A stretch of 64,000 nucleotides of DNA from Bacteroidota bacterium (GTDB taxonomy: Bacteria; Bacteroidota; Bacteroidia; Sphingobacteriales; Sphingobacteriaceae): contig JAFDZM010000081.1 of the NCBI GenBank assembly GCA_018266915.1, forward strand, positions 1 through 64,000, read 5' to 3'. The notes beneath the pieces were generated by a model. That model was not told where the DNA came from and searched no databases. It saw only the letters and a program-made list of their open reading frames with translations. Positions 44,123-53,201 of this stretch are shown here, in pieces; the stretch's first letter is position 1, and the number at the start of each line of letters is the position of its first letter. A program made the position numbers and the translations under genes.

Positions 44123-46579
44123 ATGGAAGAAAAAAATACATTAAACCCCGAAGTACTACCCACAAAACCGGTTGAAGAGGATGATGAATTTCACCACGTC
44201 AATAACCCGGTTACCGGACTAAAACCAATTGTTAAAAAATATTTGGGCGCACCGACCGGTGCTGTTCAAAAAGGAAATAAATTCTTTTTTACCGACGGTG
44301 ACGCAAGAGTAGAAGTTACCGTAGTTACCGACGAAATTATAAGGGTAAGGTTAGCCCCGCACAGCGTTTTCCTGGATGAGTTCTCTTACGCTGTGCCAAA
44401 ACGCGAGAATAAAGTATCTCTGTTTGGATTGCGTGAAGAAGAAACTGAATACGTAGTATACACCAATATTGTAAACTGTCACGTCCGCAAAAAGGACTTC
44501 TTTATATCGTTTTCTGATAATCAGAACCATGTAACCAGCGCTGATGCAGTACAAATGCATTGGGAAGAAAATATCAAGTTTGGTGGTTATTATGTGTACT
44601 GTACCAAGGAATGCCAGGCTGAAGAGAGTTTCTTTGGATTAGGTGATAAGGCTACAGAGTTTAACTTGAGAGGAAAGCGTTTAAAGAACTGGAATACAGA
44701 TGCTTATTCATTTGCATGGAATCAGGATCCTTTATATCGCTCTATCCCTTTTTACATCAGCCTGGATAAAGGAATAGCTCACGGTATATTCTTTGATAAT
44801 ACATTTAAAGCAGAGTTTGACTTTGGCGCGGAAGACCCAACCAAAACGAGTTTTTGGGCCGAAGGCGGCGAATTGCAATATTATTATATCCACGGTCCGC
44901 ATATGATGGATGTGGTGAAGCGCTATAATTTAATTACCGGTACGCACCCGATGCCGCCGATGTGGGCCTTAGGCTATCACCAGTGCCGCTGGAGTTATTA
45001 TCCTGAATCAAAAGTGCGGATGGTGACCAAAACCTTCCGTGAGCAAAAAATACCTTGTGACGGAATCTACCTCGACATTGATTACATGGATGGTTACCGC
45101 TGCTTTACCTGGAACCGAAAATATTTTCCTGATCCTAAGAAAATGATCAAGGAATTATCTGAGCAAGGCTTTAAAACGGTGGTGATTATTGATCCGGGAA
45201 TTCGGGTAGACGATAACTATTCGGTATTCAGAGAAGGAAAAGAAAAAAGATATTTCTGCCGTCGTTGCGATGACTATTTTATGGAGGGCCATGTATGGCC
45301 GGGTCGCTGCCAGTTTCCTGATTTTACCAATCCTGAAGTAAGGGAATGGTGGGGCGGTTTGTTCGACGAACTGGTGCAATTAGGTGTAGCCGGTGTTTGG
45401 AATGACATGAACGAGCCTGCTGTATTTGGTAATGGCACTTTTCCGGATGATGTTCGTCACCAGTATGACGGATATCGCGGTTCGCACCGCAAAGCGCATA
45501 ATGTATACGGCATGCAGATGGTTCGTGCAACCTACGAAGGTTTGCGCAAATTGTTGAAGAATAGACGCCCATTTACCATCACCCGTGCTGGTTATTCTGG
45601 GGTACAGCGTTATTCATCTGTATGGACAGGTGATAATGTAGCTTCATGGGAGCATTTGAAACTGGGTAATATCCAAATACAACGCCTTTCGGTATCGGGT
45701 ATCTCATTCTGTGGTACGGATATAGGTGGTTTCAGTGGTGAGCCTGATGGTGAACTGTTTACCCGCTGGATACAAATGGGAACTTTCTCGCCGTTTATGC
45801 GGGCACACTCAGCGGGTGATACCAAAGAACGCGAACCATGGAGTTTTGGAGAGCCATACACTGCCATCAACCGTAAATTTATAGAGTTGCGCTATCGTTT
45901 GTTACCATACTTTTACTCGGCATTCTGGGAACATCACCGTTATGGCTTCCCGATCATCAGGCCGGTGGTATTGCAAGAGCAGCACGAACCCGGTAACCAA
46001 TACCGCCAGGATGAGTTTACCTATGGCGATAAGATGTTGATATGCCCGGTATTAGAGCCTGGACAGAAGACCCGTAAAGTATATCTGCCAAAAGGCAAAT
46101 GGTACGATTTCTGGACGCATGAGTTAGTTGAAGGCGGTAAGGAGATTGTCGTTTTAACACCACTTGATACTATCCCTGTATTTGTAAAAGCCGGTTCGAT
46201 AATTCCTGAATATCCTGTGATGCAATACGTGGGCGAAAAGGAAATAGACGAGGTGAAAATGAATGTTTATTTCACCGATACCGAAGTGAACTCCTTCATT
46301 TTTGAAGACTACGGCGAAACTTTTGCATACGAGCAGGATATCTATTTGGAAAAGAAATTTGTGGTTAAAGGGAAAGAAAATAAAATGACCATACAGCAAA
46401 GTATGGAGGGCCTGTATACGCCGCGTTATGAAAATTATCACCTGAACATTATTGGTTTGCCGTTTAAGCCGACACGCGTGATTGCTGATAATAATGATGT
46501 GAAGGATTTTGTGATCGCAGCCGATAAATCCGTGCAACTGAAGTTGAGGAAAAACTTTACGCAGCTGGTTATCAGCTGA
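44123..46579 (+). CDS. GH31 alpha-glucosidase
   Basis: 818 aa from the ATG at 44123; an in-frame TTG one codon earlier is rejected. No signal peptide, so cytoplasmic. An N-terminal beta-sandwich (about 60-270) precedes the barrel. GVWNDMNEPAVF holds the nucleophile Asp428, and SVWTGDNVASWEHL holds the acid/base Asp. CGTDIGGFSGEPDGELFTRW and PFMRAHS are GH31 hallmarks. It releases glucose from the non-reducing ends of malto-oligosaccharides. Acidic N-terminal residues (EEDDEFHH) are probably flexible. Confidence 0.9.
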   Translation: MEEKNTLNPEVLPTKPVEEDDEFHHVNNPVTGLKPIVKKYLGAPTGAVQKGNKFFFTDGDARVEVTVVTDEIIRVRLAPHSVFLDEFSYAVPKRENKVSLFGLREEETEYVVYTNIVNCHVRKKDFFISFSDNQNHVTSADAVQMHWEENIKFGGYYVYCTKECQAEESFFGLGDKATEFNLRGKRLKNWNTDAYSFAWNQDPLYRSIPFYISLDKGIAHGIFFDNTFKAEFDFGAEDPTKTSFWAEGGELQYYYIHGPHMMDVVKRYNLITGTHPMPPMWALGYHQCRWSYYPESKVRMVTKTFREQKIPCDGIYLDIDYMDGYRCFTWNRKYFPDPKKMIKELSEQGFKTVVIIDPGIRVDDNYSVFREGKEKRYFCRRCDDYFMEGHVWPGRCQFPDFTNPEVREWWGGLFDELVQLGVAGVWNDMNEPAVFGNGTFPDDVRHQYDGYRGSHRKAHNVYGMQMVRATYEGLRKLLKNRRPFTITRAGYSGVQRYSSVWTGDNVASWEHLKLGNIQIQRLSVSGISFCGTDIGGFSGEPDGELFTRWIQMGTFSPFMRAHSAGDTKEREPWSFGEPYTAINRKFIELRYRLLPYFYSAFWEHHRYGFPIIRPVVLQEQHEPGNQYRQDEFTYGDKMLICPVLEPGQKTRKVYLPKGKWYDFWTHELVEGGKEIVVLTPLDTIPVFVKAGSIIPEYPVMQYVGEKEIDEVKMNVYFTDTEVNSFIFEDYGETFAYEQDIYLEKKFVVKGKENKMTIQQSMEGLYTPRYENYHLNIIGLPFKPTRVIADNNDVKDFVIAADKSVQLKLRKNFTQLVIS

Positions 46580-46611
46580 TAAGTATACGGTATTATCCGA
46601 AAGGCAATTGA

Positions 46612-47001
46612 ATGCCCGTTTATTTGATAACTTTCTTTTTTAAAGGAATGATATATTTCATTTTAGCCTTATTACTATTTGCTTTAATTATAATTTGTAA
46701 TGTAATAGTTTTTCATCTGGCAATAAGGCAGGCAATTAAAAAGTTTGTAAATCCAGCATTATCTTCAAAAGATTTAGTTTTTGTAAATTATAAGTGGCCT
46801 GGATTTTTCAGTCGCGGTAATTTTAAAGAAGGAGAAAAGGCTTTGAATGCATTATTTAGCACTGGATTAAATCGCACGTCAATCTATTCTTATATTTATT
46901 ATAAAGATTTAAAGGTTGGATTAATTAAGAGTGTTACTATTAAAATTTATAGGACTGGCAGTTCCATTGAAGATGTTGTGTATAGTAGTGCTGTAAATTA
47001 A
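46612..47001 (+). CDS. Orphan AT-rich small membrane protein, 129 aa
   Basis: One strong hydrophobic helix lies near residues 13-35 (MIYFILALLLFALIIICN), followed by a polar domain of about 90 residues with mixed beta character. An ATG at 46648 is an alternative start. No family is recognised. Base composition is far more AT-rich than the flanking GH31 and glgE genes, and codon use is dominated by A/T-ending codons, which suggests recent insertion. It lies within an otherwise coherent metabolic cluster. Confidence 0.55.
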   Translation: MPVYLITFFFKGMIYFILALLLFALIIICNVIVFHLAIRQAIKKFVNPALSSKDLVFVNYKWPGFFSRGNFKEGEKALNALFSTGLNRTSIYSYIYYKDLKVGLIKSVTIKIYRTGSSIEDVVYSSAVN

Positions 47002-47098
47002 ATTTAAACTAAGGCATTATCATTTATTTGCACTTCGGGTAATTATATGATAAATTTATACCAATACCAATTTTTTAACCAGACCTAACTTCCCGCTA

Positions 47099-49042
47099 AT
47101 GACTAAACAAGGCTTGCAAAGGGTTATTGTTGAACATGTAACGCCTGAAATTGACGCGGGCCGCTATTACATCAAAAAAATTAAGGGTGATATGCTGACG
47201 GTAGAAGCTGATATTTTTACCGATGGGCACGACCATGTGCGGGGTAGGATATTGTACAAGCACGAGGGTGAAAAAAAATGGTCGCATACAGGTATGCACC
47301 CCACCTGGAATGACCGCTGGCAGGGTGTATTTTATTTGCCGCAAACAGGATTTTATCATTATAAAGTGACGGGTTGGGTTGACCATGCACTGACCTGGCA
47401 CGAAGGCTTTCTGAAAAAATACCAGGATGCGCAGCATATGGGGGTAGAACTTTTGATAGGCGCTAACTTTTTGGAAGCTATGTTGCCGCAAGCCAGTGCT
47501 GCCGATCAGAGACAGATTACGAAAATGATCGAAATGCTGCGTGATGAATCGCGGTACGATCTGGCGGTCAATGCAGTATTGGGAAAAGATATTCATTTCT
47601 TCATCAATTTATATCCTGATCTGGCTAATGCGACGGTTTATGAACGAGACCTGCGTGTTTTTGTTGACCGTGAAAAGGCAGGTTTTAGCAGCTGGTATTG
47701 CTTCTTCCCACGCTCAGCCTCACCAATTGCAGGTAAACATGGTACTTTTAAGGATTGCGAGTTACTGCTGCCCAGGATTGCCGAAATGGGTTTTGACGTG
47801 CTGTATTTTCCGCCTATACATCCGATAGGAAAAACATTCAGAAAGGGGAAGAATAACACTGTAAATGCTTTGCCGGGTGATGATGGCGTACCTTATGCTA
47901 TCGGTTCAAAAGAGGGCGGGCATAAAGATATATTGAAGAAGCTGGGCACTTTGGAGGACTTTAAACATTTGATAAAGGAAGCCGCTTCGCATGGATTGGA
48001 AGTGGCGATGGATTTTGCCATACAATGCTCGCCCGACCATCCTTATGTGAAAGAACATCCTGCATGGTTTAAATGGCGTCCGGATGGTACGGTGCAGTAC
48101 GCAGAAAATCCACCCAAAAAATACCAGGATATACTGCCGATCAATTTTGAAAATGACGACTGGCAAAACCTGTGGAAAGAACTGGAAAGCATACTGGAAT
48201 ATTGGTGTGAACAAGGTATCCGTATATTCAGGGTGGATAATCCACACACCAAATCATTCAATTTTTGGGAATGGTGTATTGCCGAGGTGCAAAAGAAATA
48301 TCCGGATACGATATTCCTGTCAGAGGCTTTCACCAAGCCAAAAGTAATGAAGGAGTTGGCTAAACTGGGCTATACGCAATCGTATACTTACTTTGTTTGG
48401 CGTACGCAGAAGCACGAGATCGTCGAGTATATGAATGAGCTCACCCAGACGGAGATGAAGGACTATTATCGCCCGAATTTCTGGCCTAATACGCATGACA
48501 TCAACCCATATTATTTGCAGGATGGTAATGAAAATGCCTTTATCATCCGCTTCTTTATGGCTGCGACGCTGTCATCCAACTATGGCATATTCGGTCCTGT
48601 GTATGAGCTATTATATCACGACCCATATCCAGGCAAGGAAGAATACTTGAATTCGGAGAAATACGAAGTCCGTCATTGGGATTGGGGTAAACGAAACAGG
48701 CTGACAGAAGTGATCACAAAAGTAAATGCTGCTCGTAAGGTAAACCCGGCGCTGCAAAATACCAATAATATCAGGTGGTGTTCAATAGATAACGACCACA
48801 TGCTGGCTTACTATAAAAAGACCGGTGATAATTGTATCCTGTGTATTGTGAAGCTTGATCCGCATAATAAGCAATTCGGACATGTACAGGTGCCGTTGTA
48901 CGATTTAGGTCTGCATCCGGGAGATGAATTTCAGGTGTTTGACGCATTAACGGGCAATACTTATACCTGGAACCAGGAATGGAATTATGTTCAACTGGAA
49001 CCCTGGGATTTGCCTGTTCATTTATTCAGGATAGAAATGTAA
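47099..49042 (+). CDS. glgE: Alpha-1,4-glucan:maltose-1-phosphate maltosyltransferase
   Basis: 647 aa. An N-terminal beta domain (about 1-100) and helical insert (about 120-200) precede the GH13_3 barrel. FPRSASPI, YFPPIHPIGKTFRKGKNN and PGVPYAIG-like DDGVPYAIGSKEGGHK are characteristic of GlgE. Asp380 in FRVDNPHTK is the nucleophile, Glu409 in FLSEAFTKPK the acid/base, and NTHDINPYYL the third acid. It extends alpha-1,4-glucan with maltose 1-phosphate. The maltokinase that supplies this donor and the branching enzyme follow directly. Cytoplasmic. Confidence 0.95.
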   Translation: MTKQGLQRVIVEHVTPEIDAGRYYIKKIKGDMLTVEADIFTDGHDHVRGRILYKHEGEKKWSHTGMHPTWNDRWQGVFYLPQTGFYHYKVTGWVDHALTWHEGFLKKYQDAQHMGVELLIGANFLEAMLPQASAADQRQITKMIEMLRDESRYDLAVNAVLGKDIHFFINLYPDLANATVYERDLRVFVDREKAGFSSWYCFFPRSASPIAGKHGTFKDCELLLPRIAEMGFDVLYFPPIHPIGKTFRKGKNNTVNALPGDDGVPYAIGSKEGGHKDILKKLGTLEDFKHLIKEAASHGLEVAMDFAIQCSPDHPYVKEHPAWFKWRPDGTVQYAENPPKKYQDILPINFENDDWQNLWKELESILEYWCEQGIRIFRVDNPHTKSFNFWEWCIAEVQKKYPDTIFLSEAFTKPKVMKELAKLGYTQSYTYFVWRTQKHEIVEYMNELTQTEMKDYYRPNFWPNTHDINPYYLQDGNENAFIIRFFMAATLSSNYGIFGPVYELLYHDPYPGKEEYLNSEKYEVRHWDWGKRNRLTEVITKVNAARKVNPALQNTNNIRWCSIDNDHMLAYYKKTGDNCILCIVKLDPHNKQFGHVQVPLYDLGLHPGDEFQVFDALTGNTYTWNQEWNYVQLEPWDLPVHLFRIEM

Positions 49043-49052
49043 ATTTATAGAC

Positions 49053-50651
49053 ATGGGCCAAATAGATGTGATAGAGAAAACCACCTCGGTAACGCTGAAA
49101 AAGCCCTGGATACAATTTGCCTTCGATAAAAAAGCTATTTCCTGGCTGGAAGAAAATGCGCTTTACGAATACATGCGCAAATGCCGCTGGTTTGCCGGCA
49201 AGGCACGCATGATCAAATTCCTCAAGATCCAGCAGATGCTGAATATGCCGATGGAGGGTGGGGCAGCATACCTCGTTATCATCCATGTCGGTTACACTTA
49301 TGGTGACGAGGAGAAATATGGCATGCCTGTTTCATTTGTAGCCGATGATTATGAACTACTGAATCAGATCAATCCTAAAGCATTTATTGTAAAAGCAATT
49401 GTCGACGGGAAATCCGGCTGGCTGATAGATGCGGTTTATGATTTTCGTTTTCAGTCTGAATTATATAGAAACATCTGGAACAATGCTGTTGTGAAGCAGG
49501 ACAACGGCCATCTGGCGTACCATAAAGGAAAAGGATTGGCGGCGACTGACGAGGATATGTGTTATCTCTGCATCATTCCTGATCTGGAGCAAAGTAATTC
49601 CTCGCTGATATTCGGCAATAAATATTTTTTTAAGTTTTATAGAAAGCTTTTCCGTGAGATCAATCCTGAGGTTGAAATGCTTCAGTTTTTAACTGAGACC
49701 GGAGGGTTTAAAAACATTCCTGCATTTTGCGGCAGTGTCATCTACGAACGACCGGATACACCGCCGGTTACACTTGGGCTGATGATGCAGAAAGTGGCGA
49801 GCAAATCGGATAGTTGGGTTGCTACGGGAGATGACCTGAACAACTTCCTGTACATGTTTGTCGATAAGATATTCGGCATACAAGACCAGGTTTTTGAGAA
49901 GGTGGAATTATTAGGAAAACGTACAGCCGAAATGCATTTGGCTTTATTAGCCGATAAAAAGAACAAAGATTTTAAGCCTGAAAAGTACGACGATACTTAC
50001 GTCACATGGCTTCAGGAACATCTGAATAAGTTAGTGCATAAACGCATCAATCTACTCAAAGAAAATTATGCAAGGTTGGATAAAAACTCCAAAGCCCTTG
50101 CCGATGAGTTTATCAGAAGCGAAAAGATAATCCGCCACTTCTTTGATAAAATAGCTGGTGGCGATCTTAAATCCCAGCGCATACGCATTCATGGCGATTA
50201 CCATCTGGGGCAGGTGCTATATACCGGCACAGATTACTTAATAATCGATTTTGAAGGAGAACCGGAAAGCTCAATTACAGACCGTAAAATAAAACATTCG
50301 CCGATGAAGGATGTTGCGGGTATGATACGCTCGTTCCATTACGCGGTGTGCGCTAAATTGTATTTTAGCAATGAGACAAAAAGCGTCGATCCACAGCGAT
50401 TGCAAAAATCTACAGACCGCTGGTATAAGCTGATCACCGATGCTTATGTGGATGCTTATTTGTATACAATGGGCGATATATCTGCTATATTTGGTAACCG
50501 CACCGAAATGAATTTTTTGTTGCAGTTGCATTTGCTGGAGAAGGCGGTTTATGAGTTAGGGTATGAGTTGAACGGAAGGCCGGATTGGGTGAGGATACCG
50601 CTTAAGGGTATCCAGCAAGTATTATTAGAAATAGAAAAGTTTAACAGTTAA
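49053..50651 (+). CDS. Maltokinase
   Basis: 532 aa. An N-terminal cap subdomain contains CRWFAGKARMI, the signature of maltokinases (Pep2/Mak). The aminoglycoside-kinase-like core follows. HGDYHLGQVL (His380, Asp382) is the catalytic loop, and IIDFEGEPESS the metal-binding DFEG motif. It phosphorylates maltose with ATP to maltose 1-phosphate, the GlgE donor. It starts 10 bp after glgE and 19 bp before glgB, so the three form one operon. In many organisms it is fused to trehalose synthase; here it is free-standing. Confidence 0.9.
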   Translation: MGQIDVIEKTTSVTLKKPWIQFAFDKKAISWLEENALYEYMRKCRWFAGKARMIKFLKIQQMLNMPMEGGAAYLVIIHVGYTYGDEEKYGMPVSFVADDYELLNQINPKAFIVKAIVDGKSGWLIDAVYDFRFQSELYRNIWNNAVVKQDNGHLAYHKGKGLAATDEDMCYLCIIPDLEQSNSSLIFGNKYFFKFYRKLFREINPEVEMLQFLTETGGFKNIPAFCGSVIYERPDTPPVTLGLMMQKVASKSDSWVATGDDLNNFLYMFVDKIFGIQDQVFEKVELLGKRTAEMHLALLADKKNKDFKPEKYDDTYVTWLQEHLNKLVHKRINLLKENYARLDKNSKALADEFIRSEKIIRHFFDKIAGGDLKSQRIRIHGDYHLGQVLYTGTDYLIIDFEGEPESSITDRKIKHSPMKDVAGMIRSFHYAVCAKLYFSNETKSVDPQRLQKSTDRWYKLITDAYVDAYLYTMGDISAIFGNRTEMNFLLQLHLLEKAVYELGYELNGRPDWVRIPLKGIQQVLLEIEKFNS

Positions 50652-50670
50652 AGCCTGCAGGCACAAACAT

Positions 50671-52797
50671 ATGGCTAAAAAGACAAATAATACCGGCAAA
50701 GAAGCTCCTGCTAAGAAGGCACCAGCTAAAAAAGCCACAACCGTTGCTAAGAAACCGGTTGCCGCTGAAACAAAAACAGTAAAAAAAGCAGATGAAAAAC
50801 CGGCTGCAAAAACCAAAGCTGCCCCGGCCACAAAAACGGAAGCAAAAAAATCTACAACTAAACAATCTATGCCTGCACAACCACTGCCAAATGCTGTACA
50901 GTCGTACAGCCGTTTTACCGAATTTGATGTCAGCCTGTTCAGATCAGGCAAGCACTATAAATTGTATGAGAAGTTTGGCTCCCATGTAATGGAAGTCAAC
51001 GGTGTTATCGGTACCTATTTTTCGGTTTGGGCGCCAAATGCGCAGTATGTATCAGTTATCGGTAACTTCAACTATTGGGACAAAGGAACACACCAACTGT
51101 TTGTGCGCTGGGATTCCTCAGGTATTTGGGAAGGTTTTATCCCGAATGTAGGTGATGGCGAAACTTATAAATATTTTATAAAAGCTTCATCTGGTGAAGA
51201 GCTGGAGAAATCCGATCCATTCGCTTTGCGTTGGGAAGAACCACCTCGCACGGCATCCATAGTAGCAGACACTTACTATGAATGGAAAGATAAAAAGTGG
51301 ATGAAGGAGCGTCATGTTCACAATGCATTAGACCAGCCTTATTCGGTTTATGAAGTGCATTTTGGCTCATGGGCACGTAGCATGGAAAGCCCGGATGCTT
51401 TTTATAGTTATGAGCAAATGATTGATAAAATGGTGCCTTATGTAAAGGATATGGGCTTTACGCATGTAGAGTTTATGCCTTTGGCAGAGCACCCTTATTA
51501 TCCAAGCTGGGGTTACCAGGTGAGTGGTTATTATGCTGCGTCGAGCCGGTATGGTACGCCAAAACAGTTGATGAAACTGATTGAAGCTTTCCACATGGAA
51601 GGCATTGGTGTAATCCTGGATTGGGTGCCTTCGCATTTCCCGGGTGATATTCACGCTTTATACCGCTTTGATGGTACGCATTTGTATGAGCATGCTGACC
51701 CTCGGAAAGGCTTCCATCCTGATTGGAAGTCATATATCTTTAATTATGGACGTAATGAGGTACGCGCATTCCTGATCAGTAATGCATTGTTTTGGCTCGA
51801 CCGTTACCATGCCGATGGCTTGCGCGTAGATGCTGTAGCATCCATGCTTTACCTCGATTATTCGCGTAATCATGGCGAATGGGAACCTAATCAATATGGC
51901 GGCAACGAGAACCTGGAAGCTATATCGTTCCTGAAAGAATTTAATGAGGCCTGCTACAGTCATTTTCCTGATACACAAACAATCGCAGAGGAGTCAACTT
52001 CGTTTACGGGGGTTAGTCGCCCTGTATATTCAGGGGGGCTGGGTTTTGGCATGAAATGGATGATGGGTTGGATGCACGATACCATTAAATATTTCTCAAC
52101 CGATCCGCTTTACCGCAGGTATCATCATAACCAGATCACCTTTAGTTTGATCTATGCCTTTACCGAAAACTTTATGCTGCCTTTCTCGCATGATGAGGTA
52201 GTGTATGGCAAAGGCTCGATGCTTCGCAAAATGCCTGGCGATGAGTGGCAGCAATTTGCTAACCTGCGCCTGGTTTACAGTTATATGTTTACCCATCCGG
52301 GCAGCAAGCTATTATTTATGGGGGCTGAATTTGGACAAGGGTCGGAATGGAATTTTAGCCAATCTCTAGAGTGGTATGTGTTAGAATATCCAAACCACCG
52401 CGGTATACAGGAAACGGTAAAAGCGTTGAACCATTTGTACAGAACAGAGCCAGCTTTATACGAAAAAAGCTTTGAAGGCAGCGGTTTTGAGTGGATAGAC
52501 GGCGGCAATGCCAATGATTCAGTGCTTATCTATACCCGTAAAGGAATTGATCCTAAAAATGATTTGGTGATTATATTGAATATGACCCCTGCGCCGCATC
52601 ATGGCTTCCGTGTAGGTGTGCCTGAGGCTGGTAGCTGGAAGGAAATATTCAACTCTGACGATAAGAACTACTGGGGCAGCGGCATGCTGAACAGTAAAGC
52701 TGTGAAGGCTGAAAAAGAGCACTGGCATGGCAGGGATCATTCGGTGCAGATTGATCTGCCGCCGCTGGGTGCAACGGTGTTGAAAAGGATGAAGTAA
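50671..52797 (+). CDS. glgB: 1,4-alpha-glucan branching enzyme with histone-like N-terminal tail
   Basis: 708 aa. The first 70 residues are a Lys/Ala/Thr/Pro-rich tail with PAKKAPAKKA repeats, like bacterial histone H1/AlgP proteins. A CBM48 domain (about 105-200) follows, then the GH13_9 barrel: Asp387 in GLRVDAVASM (nucleophile), Glu440 in TIAEEST (acid/base) and FSHDEVVYGKGS. It introduces alpha-1,6 branches into glucan made by GlgE. Last gene of glgE-maltokinase-glgB. The tail is not part of the normal enzyme and may bind nucleic acid or anionic surfaces. Confidence 0.94.
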   Translation: MAKKTNNTGKEAPAKKAPAKKATTVAKKPVAAETKTVKKADEKPAAKTKAAPATKTEAKKSTTKQSMPAQPLPNAVQSYSRFTEFDVSLFRSGKHYKLYEKFGSHVMEVNGVIGTYFSVWAPNAQYVSVIGNFNYWDKGTHQLFVRWDSSGIWEGFIPNVGDGETYKYFIKASSGEELEKSDPFALRWEEPPRTASIVADTYYEWKDKKWMKERHVHNALDQPYSVYEVHFGSWARSMESPDAFYSYEQMIDKMVPYVKDMGFTHVEFMPLAEHPYYPSWGYQVSGYYAASSRYGTPKQLMKLIEAFHMEGIGVILDWVPSHFPGDIHALYRFDGTHLYEHADPRKGFHPDWKSYIFNYGRNEVRAFLISNALFWLDRYHADGLRVDAVASMLYLDYSRNHGEWEPNQYGGNENLEAISFLKEFNEACYSHFPDTQTIAEESTSFTGVSRPVYSGGLGFGMKWMMGWMHDTIKYFSTDPLYRRYHHNQITFSLIYAFTENFMLPFSHDEVVYGKGSMLRKMPGDEWQQFANLRLVYSYMFTHPGSKLLFMGAEFGQGSEWNFSQSLEWYVLEYPNHRGIQETVKALNHLYRTEPALYEKSFEGSGFEWIDGGNANDSVLIYTRKGIDPKNDLVIILNMTPAPHHGFRVGVPEAGSWKEIFNSDDKNYWGSGMLNSKAVKAEKEHWHGRDHSVQIDLPPLGATVLKRMK

Positions 52798-52806
52798 GAC
52801 ACGCAC

Positions 52807-52938
52807 GTCATTGCGAGGAACGAAGCAACCTCCGAACTATGCAGGTCAAGGAGGATTATTTTGTTAATGAACGTTCAGTAAAAAATTATAGGTCCATTGA
52901 ATGTCCTAAGTAGAGATTGCTTCGTTCCTCGCAATGAC
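52807..52938. repeat. REP-like palindrome, copy B
   Basis: The outer arms (52807-52828 and 52917-52938) are a perfect 22-bp inverted repeat. The left arm is identical to that at 38383. The bases just inside are also shared (CGAACTATGCA). The 88-bp centre is AT-rich and differs from copy A. It lies after glgB and could end its transcript. Confidence 0.8.
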
Positions 52939-52962
52939 GGGTTGGTAGTTAAGAACTCGACT

Positions 52963-53154
52963 ATGAGCTACAAATTCTTCTATTTGTTCCTTGCCGGCGG
53001 GATACTTGGGTTGCTGATATTGATTTATCAGCTTGTAACCGAGTACCCCAATGTACAAACTTTTGATGCCGTTTTTAGCGCTCTATCGGTGTTGGTTTTC
53101 TTCTATTTGGCGTATAAAGTACGTCGCGAAAAGGAAGATAAGGATTTGATGTAA
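52963..53154 (+). CDS. Small membrane protein, 63 aa, unknown
   Basis: The ATG at 52963 gives MSYKFFYLFLAGGILGLLIL. Two hydrophobic helices (about 4-22 and 33-50) are followed by a charged tail (YKVRREKEDKDLM). The longer frame from 52897 would translate the REP element and is rejected. No family is recognised. Confidence 0.55.
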   Translation: MSYKFFYLFLAGGILGLLILIYQLVTEYPNVQTFDAVFSALSVLVFFYLAYKVRREKEDKDLM

Positions 53155-53201
53155 CCGATTGATTTTATTAGATTTACTTTAATCACTTATCAGCCTTTAT
53201 C

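Noticed and set aside
52897..52962. Extension of the 63-aa membrane protein upstream of 52963
   Set aside because: It runs through the right arm of the REP-like element and begins at TTG.
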